A stretch of 20,824 nt of DNA. Origin: Candidatus Heimdallarchaeota archaeon. GTDB taxonomy: Archaea > Asgardarchaeota > Heimdallarchaeia > JABLTI01. The DNA is taken from NCBI GenBank assembly GCA_023128635.1, contig JAGMDP010000174.1, positions 1 to 20,824 of the forward strand. Reading direction: 5' to 3'. Positions 1-8,518 of this stretch are shown here, piece by piece (the first letter of the stretch is position 1; each line of letters opens with the position of its first letter). The translations under genes and the position numbers were made by a program. Under the pieces are notes generated by a model that made no database searches, was not told the origin of the DNA, and was given only the letters and a program-made list of their open reading frames with translations.

Positions 1-108
1 AATGGTCATTATATTTTGAAATGGCATTGGTCTATTTTCACAATAATGATTGCAATTGCTTTGGCAATATTCATTGGCACTATCTTTCTCGGAGTCTTTT
101 CTTTCTAA
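1..108 (+). CDS. 3' end of a gene for a membrane protein (partial)
   Basis: Reading frame 1 is open from the first base and ends in TAA at 106-108, giving the last 35 residues of a protein whose start lies outside the window. They begin NGHYILKWHW and continue as about 24 uninterrupted hydrophobic residues (IFTIMIAIALAIF, then IGTIFLGVFSF) up to the stop. This looks like a C-terminal membrane-spanning helix with almost no tail. The stop codon is immediately followed by the stop codon of the convergent permease gene, so the two genes meet with no spacer. The family cannot be named from so short a piece. It could be a tail-anchored or polytopic membrane protein, or a secreted protein with a C-terminal anchor like the two thioredoxin-like proteins further right. 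Confidence 0.6.
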   Translation, partial: NGHYILKWHWSIFTIMIAIALAIFIGTIFLGVFSF

Positions 109-2904
109 TCACTTTCTTAGCATTAAAGAGATATTTTGTTTTGAAAACCTCACAATTGATGGAATTGTAACTAAGAGTGAGATAGCCAGTATTGCTACAA
201 TAAAAATTGGGATCCCAATAACATCCATTTTGAAAGTATAATCTAAGATGTTGTGATTCGTGAAAATAGGTCTATTAAATTGAACACTGAAAATAGATAA
301 TGGAAAACCAACAATAAATGCAATTATAATAGAAGTTATTTCGATAACAAGTATTTCAGCAAAAATAATTTGGATAAGACTTTTTGTGGAATTACCTATA
401 CTATTGAGTATTGCATTGCTCTGGTCTCTTTGCTTTAGAATGAACTCAATATTATTTCCAATGATTATAAGTCCAACAGCATTCATAAGAACAATTTGTA
501 TCAAAAGAAATGTCTTGACATCAGGAATATAATTTCTTATGTATTTTCCAACGAATTGTTCATTTACAACCTCAGGATTAACACTGATTACATTTTCAAA
601 GTTCAAAAGCTCCGCAACGACCTTGTTTTCATCAGCATCTGGTTTTAATTTTGCAAAGAACAGATTTGTATCTGTGATTGAATGATTTTCTCTTAATGTT
701 CTGTCATTAACCAGAAGGAATTCTTGATTTGGTTGGTTTAACTCAATATTAATACCATATGCAAGACCAAAACCAGGTGCTGAATGGATTATACCTTTAA
801 CTTCAAAGGATTCGTAAGCAATTCCAAAAGGCAATTCTGCAATAGTAAATGTTGATCCTATGGTGAGATTTAATCTTTCTGAAACAAAATCACTAATAAT
901 TACTCCTTTGTCCGATTCATTCAGATTATGCAGCATATCAGTTATTATATCTTGATTAGTATAAACACTATCCCACCGACCAATTCGAGAATAAACAATG
1001 GGATCGATACCGTAAACTGTAACTCTGTTGTAGATTAGCTTACCTTCAGTTCTCAGCACTGGCATTACTTCGCCTATGCCTTCAATAGCTGATATATTCG
1101 TTCCATAGGTGGATTCTACATATGATGTGTGAATCCGTAAATCTGCTCCATTCTGGTAATATTGTTCTGCTTGTTCATTTGCTCTTATCGTTGCATAGAT
1201 GTTCAAAGTGAAAACATTGAAGCATGAGATAATGATGAGTATTATCAAAATCGTAGTTAATTTATTCTGTGAATTTCTCAAAGAATTCGTAACAAAGAAT
1301 GATTTGTTTAAGAAGAATCTATCATACAGCCATTTTAATTTTCCAAGGATATTGTTGCTGATAAGTGTAGCAACAATTGCTAGGAGGATTATAAGTAGAA
1401 TTATAGCTAGAAAGACCATCATACTTTGTTGTGATTGGTTGATATCAAAGTTGTAAGCATCAACTATATCCAAATGATTTTGGATTGTATTATAGATCAA
1501 AAATATCAATGTGAGAACAAATAACCCCCCGACGGTAATAATTACACCTAGCTTCTGAATGCGTTCTCTTGTTTGTTTTTGTTTCTCCTCAACATTATTT
1601 TGTAAAACCATTCTTAATTTCACTAAAACGAATAGGCTCGAGATTAAAAGAACACTAACGATTGTGTAAAGTGTTAAGGTAAATGGGAATTTTACTTTTA
1701 TAATAAACTCTCTAAAAACTGCTCCTGAAAAACTGCCAGAAGCAATAGATGGAATCAAAGACGCTATTACAAAAGAAGCTACTATCGATAGAACTATTCC
1801 TATAAGTGTTAAGATTAAGAATTCCAAAAGTATTAATCCAATTATCTGCCAGTTCTGTCCTCCACGATCTTTTAAGGTAAACAATTGACCCTTTCTCTTC
1901 TCAATTACAATATTCGTAGTAAATAAAGTTAAAATTATACTGGAAGCAATAACAGGCACCATGAAGACAATTGCTGTTTGAGCTAAACTATATGATTGTT
2001 GAAGCTCAATGGTCGGAGTATCTAAAATAAGATATTGTGAAGATTGGTAAGCGATTTTCAGTCTATCCGTTAAATCCTCAAGAATATTAAGAATTTCTCC
2101 AATGCCATTTTTTTTCAATTCATCTACTTTGGTTTTAACCATAATGGCTGGTTCTATTCCGTTTGCTCTCATTTGAAGGATATCTGAATCAATAATGTTT
2201 TCTCGTAAGAAAATTACTGAATCTCTGAGAAAGCTTGCAGAGAAGGTTTTTTGTAGCATTGAAATTGCTGGTATAGGACGGTAAATACCTTTAACTGTTA
2301 CATTATAGAAATGTCGTAATTCAAAATGAAAGAGACGAACTTCTCCTAATTCCGGACTTCTTCTTGCAATACTAATGTTAATTTTCATACCTGGTTCAAT
2401 GGCATAACCTACTATTCCCTCTATTTCCTTTGCTTCATATTCACTGATAAGAACTTCTCCGAGTTGCAAATCAAATGAACCACGAACAGAGAATTGAGTT
2501 TCTATTCGATCCAAGGAATCTTTAGGCCAGAGACCTAATGCTGTTATCGATATAGGATCATTCGGGTCATCTTGCGGGTCGAAAATATAATCCGGTTCTT
2601 TTTCCTCTGCATTAAAACAAGCGAGATTATAATACATTTCATATGTTTTCTGGACTATTGGATCATTATCTAACCAGTCAAGAATGAATGGAATATCTTC
2701 TGGCATGTATGTTGAGATTTTTAGTTCGAAATCTTGATCTGTAAGAAAATCACGAGCTGCAAGGTCTTCAGCTGTCGAAGACCATAACCGTAATGAAATC
2801 AATAATGAAACTGTAAGAAATATGCCTAGAATATATAGCACGGATTGTTTTTTACCATTTGCTATATTTCTCATTGCTGATTTGAAATAGAATTTTGCAC
2901 TCAT
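109..2904 (-). CDS. ABC transporter permease with two FtsX domains
   Basis: The product is about 931 residues with roughly ten predicted membrane spans. One span lies near the N-terminus (SVLYILGIFLTVSLLISL) and is followed by an extracytoplasmic domain of about 270 residues. A group of spans follows (about residues 310-590), then a second outside domain, and three C-terminal spans (IQIVLMNAVGLIIIGNNIEF, the segment around EILVIEITSIIIAFIVGF, and IPIFIVAILAISLLVTIPSI). This duplicated layout is typical of MacB/LolCE-type FtsX permeases, which couple a cytoplasmic ATPase to export or extraction of lipids, peptides or lipoproteins. No ATP-binding partner gene is in the window, so the substrate is unknown. 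I chose the ATG at 2904 rather than an in-frame ATG at 2934 because GTGAT lies 4 bases before it and the protein then begins MSAKFYFKSAMRNI, a normal cytoplasmic lead-in. Confident for the family, not for the cargo. Confidence 0.85.
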   Translation of the reverse strand: MSAKFYFKSAMRNIANGKKQSVLYILGIFLTVSLLISLRLWSSTAEDLAARDFLTDQDFELKISTYMPEDIPFILDWLDNDPIVQKTYEMYYNLACFNAEEKEPDYIFDPQDDPNDPISITALGLWPKDSLDRIETQFSVRGSFDLQLGEVLISEYEAKEIEGIVGYAIEPGMKINISIARRSPELGEVRLFHFELRHFYNVTVKGIYRPIPAISMLQKTFSASFLRDSVIFLRENIIDSDILQMRANGIEPAIMVKTKVDELKKNGIGEILNILEDLTDRLKIAYQSSQYLILDTPTIELQQSYSLAQTAIVFMVPVIASSIILTLFTTNIVIEKRKGQLFTLKDRGGQNWQIIGLILLEFLILTLIGIVLSIVASFVIASLIPSIASGSFSGAVFREFIIKVKFPFTLTLYTIVSVLLISSLFVLVKLRMVLQNNVEEKQKQTRERIQKLGVIITVGGLFVLTLIFLIYNTIQNHLDIVDAYNFDINQSQQSMMVFLAIILLIILLAIVATLISNNILGKLKWLYDRFFLNKSFFVTNSLRNSQNKLTTILIILIIISCFNVFTLNIYATIRANEQAEQYYQNGADLRIHTSYVESTYGTNISAIEGIGEVMPVLRTEGKLIYNRVTVYGIDPIVYSRIGRWDSVYTNQDIITDMLHNLNESDKGVIISDFVSERLNLTIGSTFTIAELPFGIAYESFEVKGIIHSAPGFGLAYGINIELNQPNQEFLLVNDRTLRENHSITDTNLFFAKLKPDADENKVVAELLNFENVISVNPEVVNEQFVGKYIRNYIPDVKTFLLIQIVLMNAVGLIIIGNNIEFILKQRDQSNAILNSIGNSTKSLIQIIFAEILVIEITSIIIAFIVGFPLSIFSVQFNRPIFTNHNILDYTFKMDVIGIPIFIVAILAISLLVTIPSIVRFSKQNISLMLRK

Positions 2905-2908
2905 GACT

Positions 2909-2913
2909 ATCAC
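2909..2913 (-). promoter_or_regulatory. Ribosome binding site deciding the FtsX permease start
   Basis: On the minus strand GTGAT ends 4 bases before the ATG at 2904. It matches the part of the archaeal anti-Shine-Dalgarno (AUCACCUCC) nearest the start, which explains the short spacing. The same arrangement recurs at 17980 and 19728. It favours the internal ATG over the upstream one at 2934. Confidence 0.5.
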
Positions 2914-3130
2914 AATAATTCTAGCAGTTCTCAAATGCCGAGTTTTCTTTCTTTTTATAGTTTAAAAAACTAGTAATAAGTCTCGTTTTGGAAGAGAATT
3001 CAAACCACTTACAAATAAAAACAATTAATTATTGCTTTCTTATTTTCTAAATCAAACTATAGATTAAAATGAGTGAGAGTTATTGTTTTGTAAAAGAAGT
3101 TTTGAAATAAACTAGGCTGTAAAATTCAAG

Positions 3131-5389
3131 ATGTCAAATACAAAACTTACCTACAAAGTCATTGGAATAGATTGTGCAGGATGCGGAAAAACTCTGGAAA
3201 AGAAACTCCTGGGGTTGAAGGGAGTACTTGACGTAAGAATTAACATTGTTTTTAAGAAAATCTATTTTGAAATTGATCCAGATAAAGTAACTGAAGAACA
3301 AATAAAATCTGTCATCACAAAAGCTGGTTACTCTCTATACAAAGAAGAGAGTTCAGATTATAAATCAGAAGATGAAATACAAGATGAATTGGAGAGACGC
3401 CATCAACAGAGCATCTGGAGGTCTATTTTCAAGAAGAAAGAGCTCTATACAATCATAGTTTCTGGTTTATTGTTATTAACTGGAGCATTATTACAATTTG
3501 TATTTGTAAAACCTATGGGATCACGAATTGCCTATATTATTGGTATGTTAATTGGTGGTGTCTTCATTTTTAGGAAAGCCTTCTACTCTTTGAAGGGTTT
3601 GAAGATTGATATTAATATACTTATGACAGTTGCAGCAATAGGAGCAATAATCTTAGGAGAAGATATCGAAGCAACTAGTATTGTTTTTCTATTTTCTATA
3701 GCTGAATTAGTAGAGAATATTAGTGTTGAGAGTGCGAAGAATTCTATTGAAAGCTTGATAAATTATGCCCCCTCAAAAGCAACTTTGAAAACAAAAGATG
3801 GTTCATTAATTGTTCCTGCAACAAGTGTAGAAATAAACTCACACATTATTGTTAAAGCAGGTGAGAGAATTCCACTAGATGGAGTCATTTATTCTGGAAA
3901 GTCATACATTGATCAAGCTCCAATAACAGGAGAATCAATGCCTATCCTGAAAACAAAAGGAGATGAGGTTTTCGCTGGAACTCTTTGTGTAGACGGTGCA
4001 TTAACAATTTTAGTAACAAAGAAATATGAAGATATTTTTTTGAGGAAAATAGTAGAACTTGTAGAGAATTCGGATCAACGAGCACCTATTGATCGTTTTA
4101 TTGATAATTTTGCTAAATATTACACTCCAATTATGTTTGTAGTGGCTTTAATTACTGCTTTTATTCCCCCACTATTCGGTGGAGGATTATATATAGATAA
4201 TCTAGCAGTTTGGGTTAAAATAGCCTTGGTGATTTTAGTAATATCTTGTCCTTGTGCAGTTGTACTATCTACGCCAATCACTATTGTAGTTGCACTTAGT
4301 CGTTCTGCAAGAAATGGTGTTCTTATCAAAGGGGGAGCTTATATTGAAAATTTGAGTAAAACGAAAGTATTTGCTTTTGACAAAACAGGAACTTTGACAC
4401 TAGGTCATCCGCAGGTTCAAGAAATTATTGCCATTGATGGTTATAAAGAAACTCAATTACTTAGAATTAGTGGATCTCTTGAGGTTAATTCCAAGCATCC
4501 AATTGCTAAAGCTATCAAAGAGAAAATGTTGGATGATAAGATCGAATCCGTAGAAGTTTCAGACTTCAAATCAATTACTGGAATGGGTGTCCAAGGAGTG
4601 ATCAATGGACAAAAATGGTTTGTAGGAAATCATCGAATAGTGATAGAAAATGAGCTAGAAATGGACGATAATTTAGCAACTAGTCTAGCAATAATGCAAT
4701 CAGAACAAAAATCAACTGTGATCATTAGTAACGAAGACAAAGTAGTAGGTCTTATTTCAGTTCAAGACCAGCTCAAACCTCATGCAAAAGGTATGATTCA
4801 TGAATTAAAGGAATTAAATATTAAGAAAACAATAATGCTAACAGGAGATAACTCAAAAACCGCGAGTGAAATTGCAAGTGAACTCAAGATAGATGAATAT
4901 TATGCTGAATTACTTCCAGATCAAAAAATGAAAATTATAGATGAAATTTATGAAACCTATGGTCACGTAGCTATGATTGGTGACGGGATAAATGATGCTC
5001 CTGCTCTCGCTCATGCAAACGTAGGTATAGCAATGGGTGCAAAAGGATCCGATATAGCCTTAGAGACTGCAGATATTGCTTTAATGACTGATAGTTTCGA
5101 AGCTTTACATTATCTTATAACGGTTAGTAGAAAAGCAATGAGGGTTATAGTACAGAACATTACTATAGCTATCTTGGTTAAATTAATTCTTTTTGTTCTC
5201 TCTTATTTTGGATACATTGAATTATGGATGGCCGTATTGATTGGCGATATGGGAGTTTCATTATTTGTAATTTTCAACGCCATACTACGCGTTAAAGGGA
5301 AGCGAATGACTCACGAATACTGTGATGATGATTTATGTGAAATTGATCTTGACAGTAAAAGCCCTATTGAAACAAAAACAATTTCGTGA
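3131..5389 (+). CDS. zntA: Heavy-metal exporting P1B-type ATPase, Zn/Cd/Pb class
   Basis: A 752-residue P-type ATPase that pumps soft divalent metal ions out of the cytoplasm. An N-terminal heavy-metal-associated domain (about residues 6-70) carries the metal-binding pair C15-A-G-C18. Other hallmarks are the actuator motif TGES (266-269), the membrane metal site C373-P-C375, the phosphorylation motif DKTGT with D417, SKHPIA in the nucleotide domain, MLTGDN and GDGINDAPA. The last two helices hold a lysine (NITIAILVKLILF) and a DMG motif (IGDMGVSLFVIFNAI). This K plus DxG signature marks the Zn2+/Cd2+/Pb2+ subgroup (ZntA/CadA) and argues against copper. The C-terminal tail (HEYCDDDLCEIDLD) has two cysteines among acidic residues and may be a second soft-metal site; that is inference. 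No metal-sensing repressor gene is adjacent. No convincing Shine-Dalgarno precedes the ATG. Confidence 0.93.
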   Translation: MSNTKLTYKVIGIDCAGCGKTLEKKLLGLKGVLDVRINIVFKKIYFEIDPDKVTEEQIKSVITKAGYSLYKEESSDYKSEDEIQDELERRHQQSIWRSIFKKKELYTIIVSGLLLLTGALLQFVFVKPMGSRIAYIIGMLIGGVFIFRKAFYSLKGLKIDINILMTVAAIGAIILGEDIEATSIVFLFSIAELVENISVESAKNSIESLINYAPSKATLKTKDGSLIVPATSVEINSHIIVKAGERIPLDGVIYSGKSYIDQAPITGESMPILKTKGDEVFAGTLCVDGALTILVTKKYEDIFLRKIVELVENSDQRAPIDRFIDNFAKYYTPIMFVVALITAFIPPLFGGGLYIDNLAVWVKIALVILVISCPCAVVLSTPITIVVALSRSARNGVLIKGGAYIENLSKTKVFAFDKTGTLTLGHPQVQEIIAIDGYKETQLLRISGSLEVNSKHPIAKAIKEKMLDDKIESVEVSDFKSITGMGVQGVINGQKWFVGNHRIVIENELEMDDNLATSLAIMQSEQKSTVIISNEDKVVGLISVQDQLKPHAKGMIHELKELNIKKTIMLTGDNSKTASEIASELKIDEYYAELLPDQKMKIIDEIYETYGHVAMIGDGINDAPALAHANVGIAMGAKGSDIALETADIALMTDSFEALHYLITVSRKAMRVIVQNITIAILVKLILFVLSYFGYIELWMAVLIGDMGVSLFVIFNAILRVKGKRMTHEYCDDDLCEIDLDSKSPIETKTIS

Positions 5390-5509
5390 AATATATAAAA
5401 TAAAGATTTTCTACCGTAACTGAAAGCCATAAAAGGGGATAATTAATATAATTAAACAGAAAACACAAGATTGAAACATGCATTTAGATTTTTAAAGGGA
5501 TGATGAAAT

Positions 5510-6130
5510 ATGGGTCAGAATCTTAATGAATCACAATCGCTTGGTTATATTCTTAAGCAATTGTTCAAGAAAACTTTCGACTTTCAGACTCTTTTCCTTA
5601 AATACTACAATTCATTCCAAGTTAAAGGTCAAGATGGAATTCTAAGAGATGCAAGTGAACTACAAAGGTTTTTTGGGAAAACCAAAACTCGAGAATCTTT
5701 TGAATTAAAGAAACGATTGATAGCAGCTATATCCTCTATTGAGCTCGAAGTAATCGAATTAATAGAATTTTTATTACAATATAAATTACATATTGAGAAA
5801 TTGCTAGATTACAAAATGACTCACCAATCCTTGTATAGAATAAATGAACACATAGTAAATAATATTGAGACAATCAATTCCATAAATATAATTCATAAAA
5901 ACCTTGTAAAATCTGCAGAAGTTGTTATTATTGTGGGTAAACGATCTAACAAAAAAAATGAAGGATATTTTGATAAATTTATTAAAGAATACACAAATTT
6001 GACAAGAAGATTAACTCGAGAGAATAATATTTTTTCAGAAGAATTTCCACAAATCGTTAGTGAGCTCGAACAGGAAATAGAACTTGCCGTTGAAAAGGCA
6101 AAACCAAAAGAAGAAGAAAATCCTACTTAA
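5510..6130 (+). CDS. Helical protein of unknown function, 206 residues
   Basis: I do not recognise a family. The protein is soluble and predicted to be almost entirely alpha-helical, with long amphipathic stretches (KKRLIAAISSIELEVIELIE and INSINIIHKNLVKSAEVVII) that suggest a helical bundle or coiled coil. There is no signal peptide, membrane span or cysteine. The C-terminal 25 residues are charged and end in a KPKEEENPT tail, probably disordered. A purine-rich GGGATGATG stretch precedes the ATG. Only 32 bases separate its stop from the NAD(P)H-hydrate repair gene downstream, so the two may be co-transcribed, but nothing in the sequence ties its role to that enzyme. The gene is likely real because it fills the gap between two clear genes on the same strand with similar base composition. 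Confidence 0.72.
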   Translation: MGQNLNESQSLGYILKQLFKKTFDFQTLFLKYYNSFQVKGQDGILRDASELQRFFGKTKTRESFELKKRLIAAISSIELEVIELIEFLLQYKLHIEKLLDYKMTHQSLYRINEHIVNNIETINSINIIHKNLVKSAEVVIIVGKRSNKKNEGYFDKFIKEYTNLTRRLTRENNIFSEEFPQIVSELEQEIELAVEKAKPKEEENPT

Positions 6131-6162
6131 ATAACAACTAATTAATTAACATTCATCTTGAG

Positions 6163-7674
6163 ATGATACCAATGGTGATAATTGCCGAAGAAGTAAAAAT
6201 CATCGATTTGAACAGTGCAGAATTAGGCGTTTCTGTAGCCCAATTAATGGAGAATGCAGGAGCAGCAGTAGCTCAGGTGGTTTTAGAGCATTATCCAAAA
6301 GTAAAATCTATTGCAATTTGCTGTGGAACAGGAAATAATGGTGGAGATGGGATGGTTGCTGCAAGACATCTTGCATCTAAGGATCGTAAAATAAAACTTA
6401 TTTTACTTGGGCAAGAGACCAAAATCCGAACTGCTATCTCAAAACAGAATTTTAACATATTGAAACAAATGGAGAACTCGGTAGATATTACTATAATAAA
6501 TGATTCATCTAAAATTTCCAGCATGAAAAATGAGCTAACAGATGTAGAATTAATTATTGATGCTTTACTAGGTATTGGAATTACTAGCGAACCTTATGAA
6601 CCTATTAAAAGTGCAATTAAAGCATTGAATAATGCTAAGAAACCAATTATTAGTGTAGATTTGCCATCTGGTATGTTTTCTGATATCCCAAAGAAAACAA
6701 AAATGATGGTTTCTGCGGATTTAGTTGTAACATTTCACGACACTAAGCCTTGCTTAACAATAGATGGATTGAAAGAAAAAACAATAGTGAAAGGAATTGG
6801 TGTGCCCCCAGAAGCTGAGCTATTCGTTGGAAAAGGTGACTTGCAGCTAGCAATACCAAAGAGAAAAGCTACTTCTCATAAAGGTGAAAATGGAACAGTT
6901 TTAGTGGTAGGTGGGAGCATAAAATATTCTGGCGCTCCTGTTTTGGCTTCAAGGGCTGCTTTAAGAACTGGGGCTGATCTAGTAATCACTTGCATTCCGG
7001 AAAGTATAGCAAATTCTGTAAGAACTGATTCTCCAAATATGATTGTTCGACAACTAGAAGGAGATTATTTAACACCAAATCACATTCCCGAAATACTTGA
7101 AATTTTCAAAAAATTCGATGTAATGGTCTTAGGTCCAGGGATGAGTGATAATCCAGAATCTCTCAAATTTGTAACGGAGATTTTAGAGCAAGTACCGAAA
7201 AATAAACCAATTGTGATTGACGCTGATGCATTAAAAGCACTACCGGAAAATTTAGCAATTTTAAAGAAGAACCCAATTGTCTTAACACCACACAAAGGGG
7301 AATTTAAGATTGTATTTGGAGATGTGCTGAAGGAAAAATGGCAAGATCAAATTCAAATTGTTCTGGAGAAAACGAAGAAATATAACTGTTCTGTCATATT
7401 AAAAGGTAAATATGATATTATTAGTGATGGACAAAAATACAAAATCAATAGAACAGGCCATGAAGGAATGACCGTAGGTGGTACGGGCGATGTTCTTGCA
7501 GGAATTCTTGGAGCAATTTGTGCGGTTAATTCAAACTTATTCAGAGCATCCTGTGCAGCTATTTATCTAACAGGGAAATCAGGGGAATTTGCAGCAGAGG
7601 ATTTTGGTAACAGTTTATTGGCAACTGATGTTATCGAAAAAATCCCCGAAGTGCTTGCACAAATTCGAAAATAA
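6163..7674 (+). CDS. nnr: Bifunctional NAD(P)H-hydrate epimerase / ADP-dependent dehydratase
   Basis: A 503-residue metabolite-repair enzyme that restores NAD(P)H damaged by hydration. The N-terminal YjeF_N half (about 1-220) epimerises the R- and S-hydrates and shows GTGNNGGDG (55-63), IIDALLG with D133, and SVDLPSGM (164-171). The C-terminal half (about 225-503) is the ribokinase-like dehydratase that removes water from the S-form using a nucleotide. It shows GENGTVLVVGGS (241-252), GPGMS, VLTPHKGEF (373-381) and the active-site loop GMTVGGTGD with D443. Length and domain order match the fused form found in many bacteria and archaea. The start could be the ATG at 6163 or the ATG at 6172, which has GATGAT shortly before it. 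The protein is cytoplasmic. It probably shares a transcript with the helical protein upstream. Confidence 0.95.
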   Translation: MIPMVIIAEEVKIIDLNSAELGVSVAQLMENAGAAVAQVVLEHYPKVKSIAICCGTGNNGGDGMVAARHLASKDRKIKLILLGQETKIRTAISKQNFNILKQMENSVDITIINDSSKISSMKNELTDVELIIDALLGIGITSEPYEPIKSAIKALNNAKKPIISVDLPSGMFSDIPKKTKMMVSADLVVTFHDTKPCLTIDGLKEKTIVKGIGVPPEAELFVGKGDLQLAIPKRKATSHKGENGTVLVVGGSIKYSGAPVLASRAALRTGADLVITCIPESIANSVRTDSPNMIVRQLEGDYLTPNHIPEILEIFKKFDVMVLGPGMSDNPESLKFVTEILEQVPKNKPIVIDADALKALPENLAILKKNPIVLTPHKGEFKIVFGDVLKEKWQDQIQIVLEKTKKYNCSVILKGKYDIISDGQKYKINRTGHEGMTVGGTGDVLAGILGAICAVNSNLFRASCAAIYLTGKSGEFAAEDFGNSLLATDVIEKIPEVLAQIRK

Positions 7675-7712
7675 GTAAAAATGAAATAATGCGTTAAAAT
7701 GATCACAGATTT

Positions 7713-8408
7713 TTACCAATTCTTAGGATAAGGTATTGCAGCAATAACTTCTAGGAAGAGATCAACAGTATTCTCAATTTGTTCTTCTTCATACTCAAAA
7801 ATGGATTCGAATTGCATTCCAACATCTTTTATTTCTTCTCTCAAGGATAACCAAAGTGTCTGATGTCGAGTTTTGGCAAGTAATCTTAACAATGGTTCAT
7901 TCGAAAGTAGTTTGGTTGCCATTTTGGTATTATTTGTTTTAATAATGAAAAATTCTTGGAGAAATCCTGTGGTGTTTAACTCTTTTAGTTCCATAAAGTA
8001 ATCTTGGTCTCCTTTCAAGACTTTCTTTCGTTTTTTAGAGAGTACTTCAAGTGAAAAGGGTGGTCTTCTCCTCAAATTTGCTGAGAGTGTATATTTATCT
8101 TTATTTTTCTTAATCTTATCCCAAATGAAACCTATAATAAACGGTCTCCCTAGAGGGATGCCGAGAACGATCATGGACTTCATTGGGGCATCTTTGATAG
8201 GTCTGCATACCAATTGATAACGTTCCTTTTCTTGCGTAACTTTTTCGAAAGAATCACAGAAATCATTCAGAGGAACTGCAATTTTCGATAGCATCTCAAG
8301 AGCAAATGCTTTATTCTTTCTTTTTCCAATGAGATAACTTGCTAAATATAGACCAAGTATCACAACGGAAGGAGATAAAGCAAGTACATAATCATACCAT
8401 TCAGCCAT
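7713..8408 (-). CDS. Single-span membrane protein of unknown function, possibly CCDC47-like
   Basis: About 231 residues. A short N-terminus (MAEWYDYVLALSP) leads into one membrane helix (SVVILGLYLASYLIG), followed by a basic GKRKNKAFA segment that should stay in the cytoplasm. The rest is a soluble mixed alpha/beta region with a basic RRRPPFSLEV stretch, a helical section (MATKLLSNEPLLRLLAKTRH) and a C-terminal strand-helix (MQFESIFEYEEE to the end). From memory, a single helix followed by G-K-x-K-N and this order of elements resembles eukaryotic CCDC47 (DUF1682), an ER multipass-translocon factor. I could not test this, and it is only a lead. The open frame extends to a TTG at 8456, but a TATA-like TTTAAATA (8441-8448) lies within that extension, so I place the start at the ATG at 8408. 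The gene converges with nnr, 38 bases away. Confidence 0.7.
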   Translation of the reverse strand: MAEWYDYVLALSPSVVILGLYLASYLIGKRKNKAFALEMLSKIAVPLNDFCDSFEKVTQEKERYQLVCRPIKDAPMKSMIVLGIPLGRPFIIGFIWDKIKKNKDKYTLSANLRRRPPFSLEVLSKKRKKVLKGDQDYFMELKELNTTGFLQEFFIIKTNNTKMATKLLSNEPLLRLLAKTRHQTLWLSLREEIKDVGMQFESIFEYEEEQIENTVDLFLEVIAAIPYPKNW

Positions 8409-8440
8409 TTCTGTCCACGAGATAATCCTTGTCAGTGGTC

Positions 8441-8448
8441 TATTTAAA
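8441..8448 (-). promoter_or_regulatory. TATA box for the single-span membrane protein gene
   Basis: The minus strand reads TTTAAATA, centred about 37 bases before the ATG at 8408. With the usual archaeal spacing of about 25 bases from TATA to transcription start, the leader would be only around 10 bases. This supports 8408 over the upstream in-frame TTG at 8456, which would lie upstream of the promoter element. Confidence 0.45.
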
Positions 8449-8518
8449 TTTATCAATATAATTCTAATATTAAAGAGAAAAGAAGAAAATGATTAGATGT
8501 GCAATTCTTCACACTAAA

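Noticed and set aside
2905..2934. Upstream ATG start for the FtsX permease
   Set aside because: It would add a short hydrophobic stretch (RTARIIVIV) with no ribosome binding site, while GTGAT correctly spaced precedes the ATG at 2904.
3131..5389. Copper exporter (CopA) as the identity of the P-type ATPase
   Set aside because: The last helices carry the K and DMG pattern of the Zn/Cd/Pb subgroup and lack the Cu-type residues (Asn-Tyr and Met-Ser-Ser).
7675..7716. GTAAAAAT and ATTTTTAC as an inverted repeat between the convergent nnr and membrane-protein genes
   Set aside because: The 8-bp stem is almost all A:T with a 26-base loop, easily expected by chance in DNA this AT-rich.
8409..8456. 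In-frame N-terminal extension of the single-span membrane protein to a TTG at 8456
   Set aside because: The extension contains the TATA-like element and lacks a ribosome binding site; the ATG at 8408 gives a sensible N-terminus before the membrane helix.
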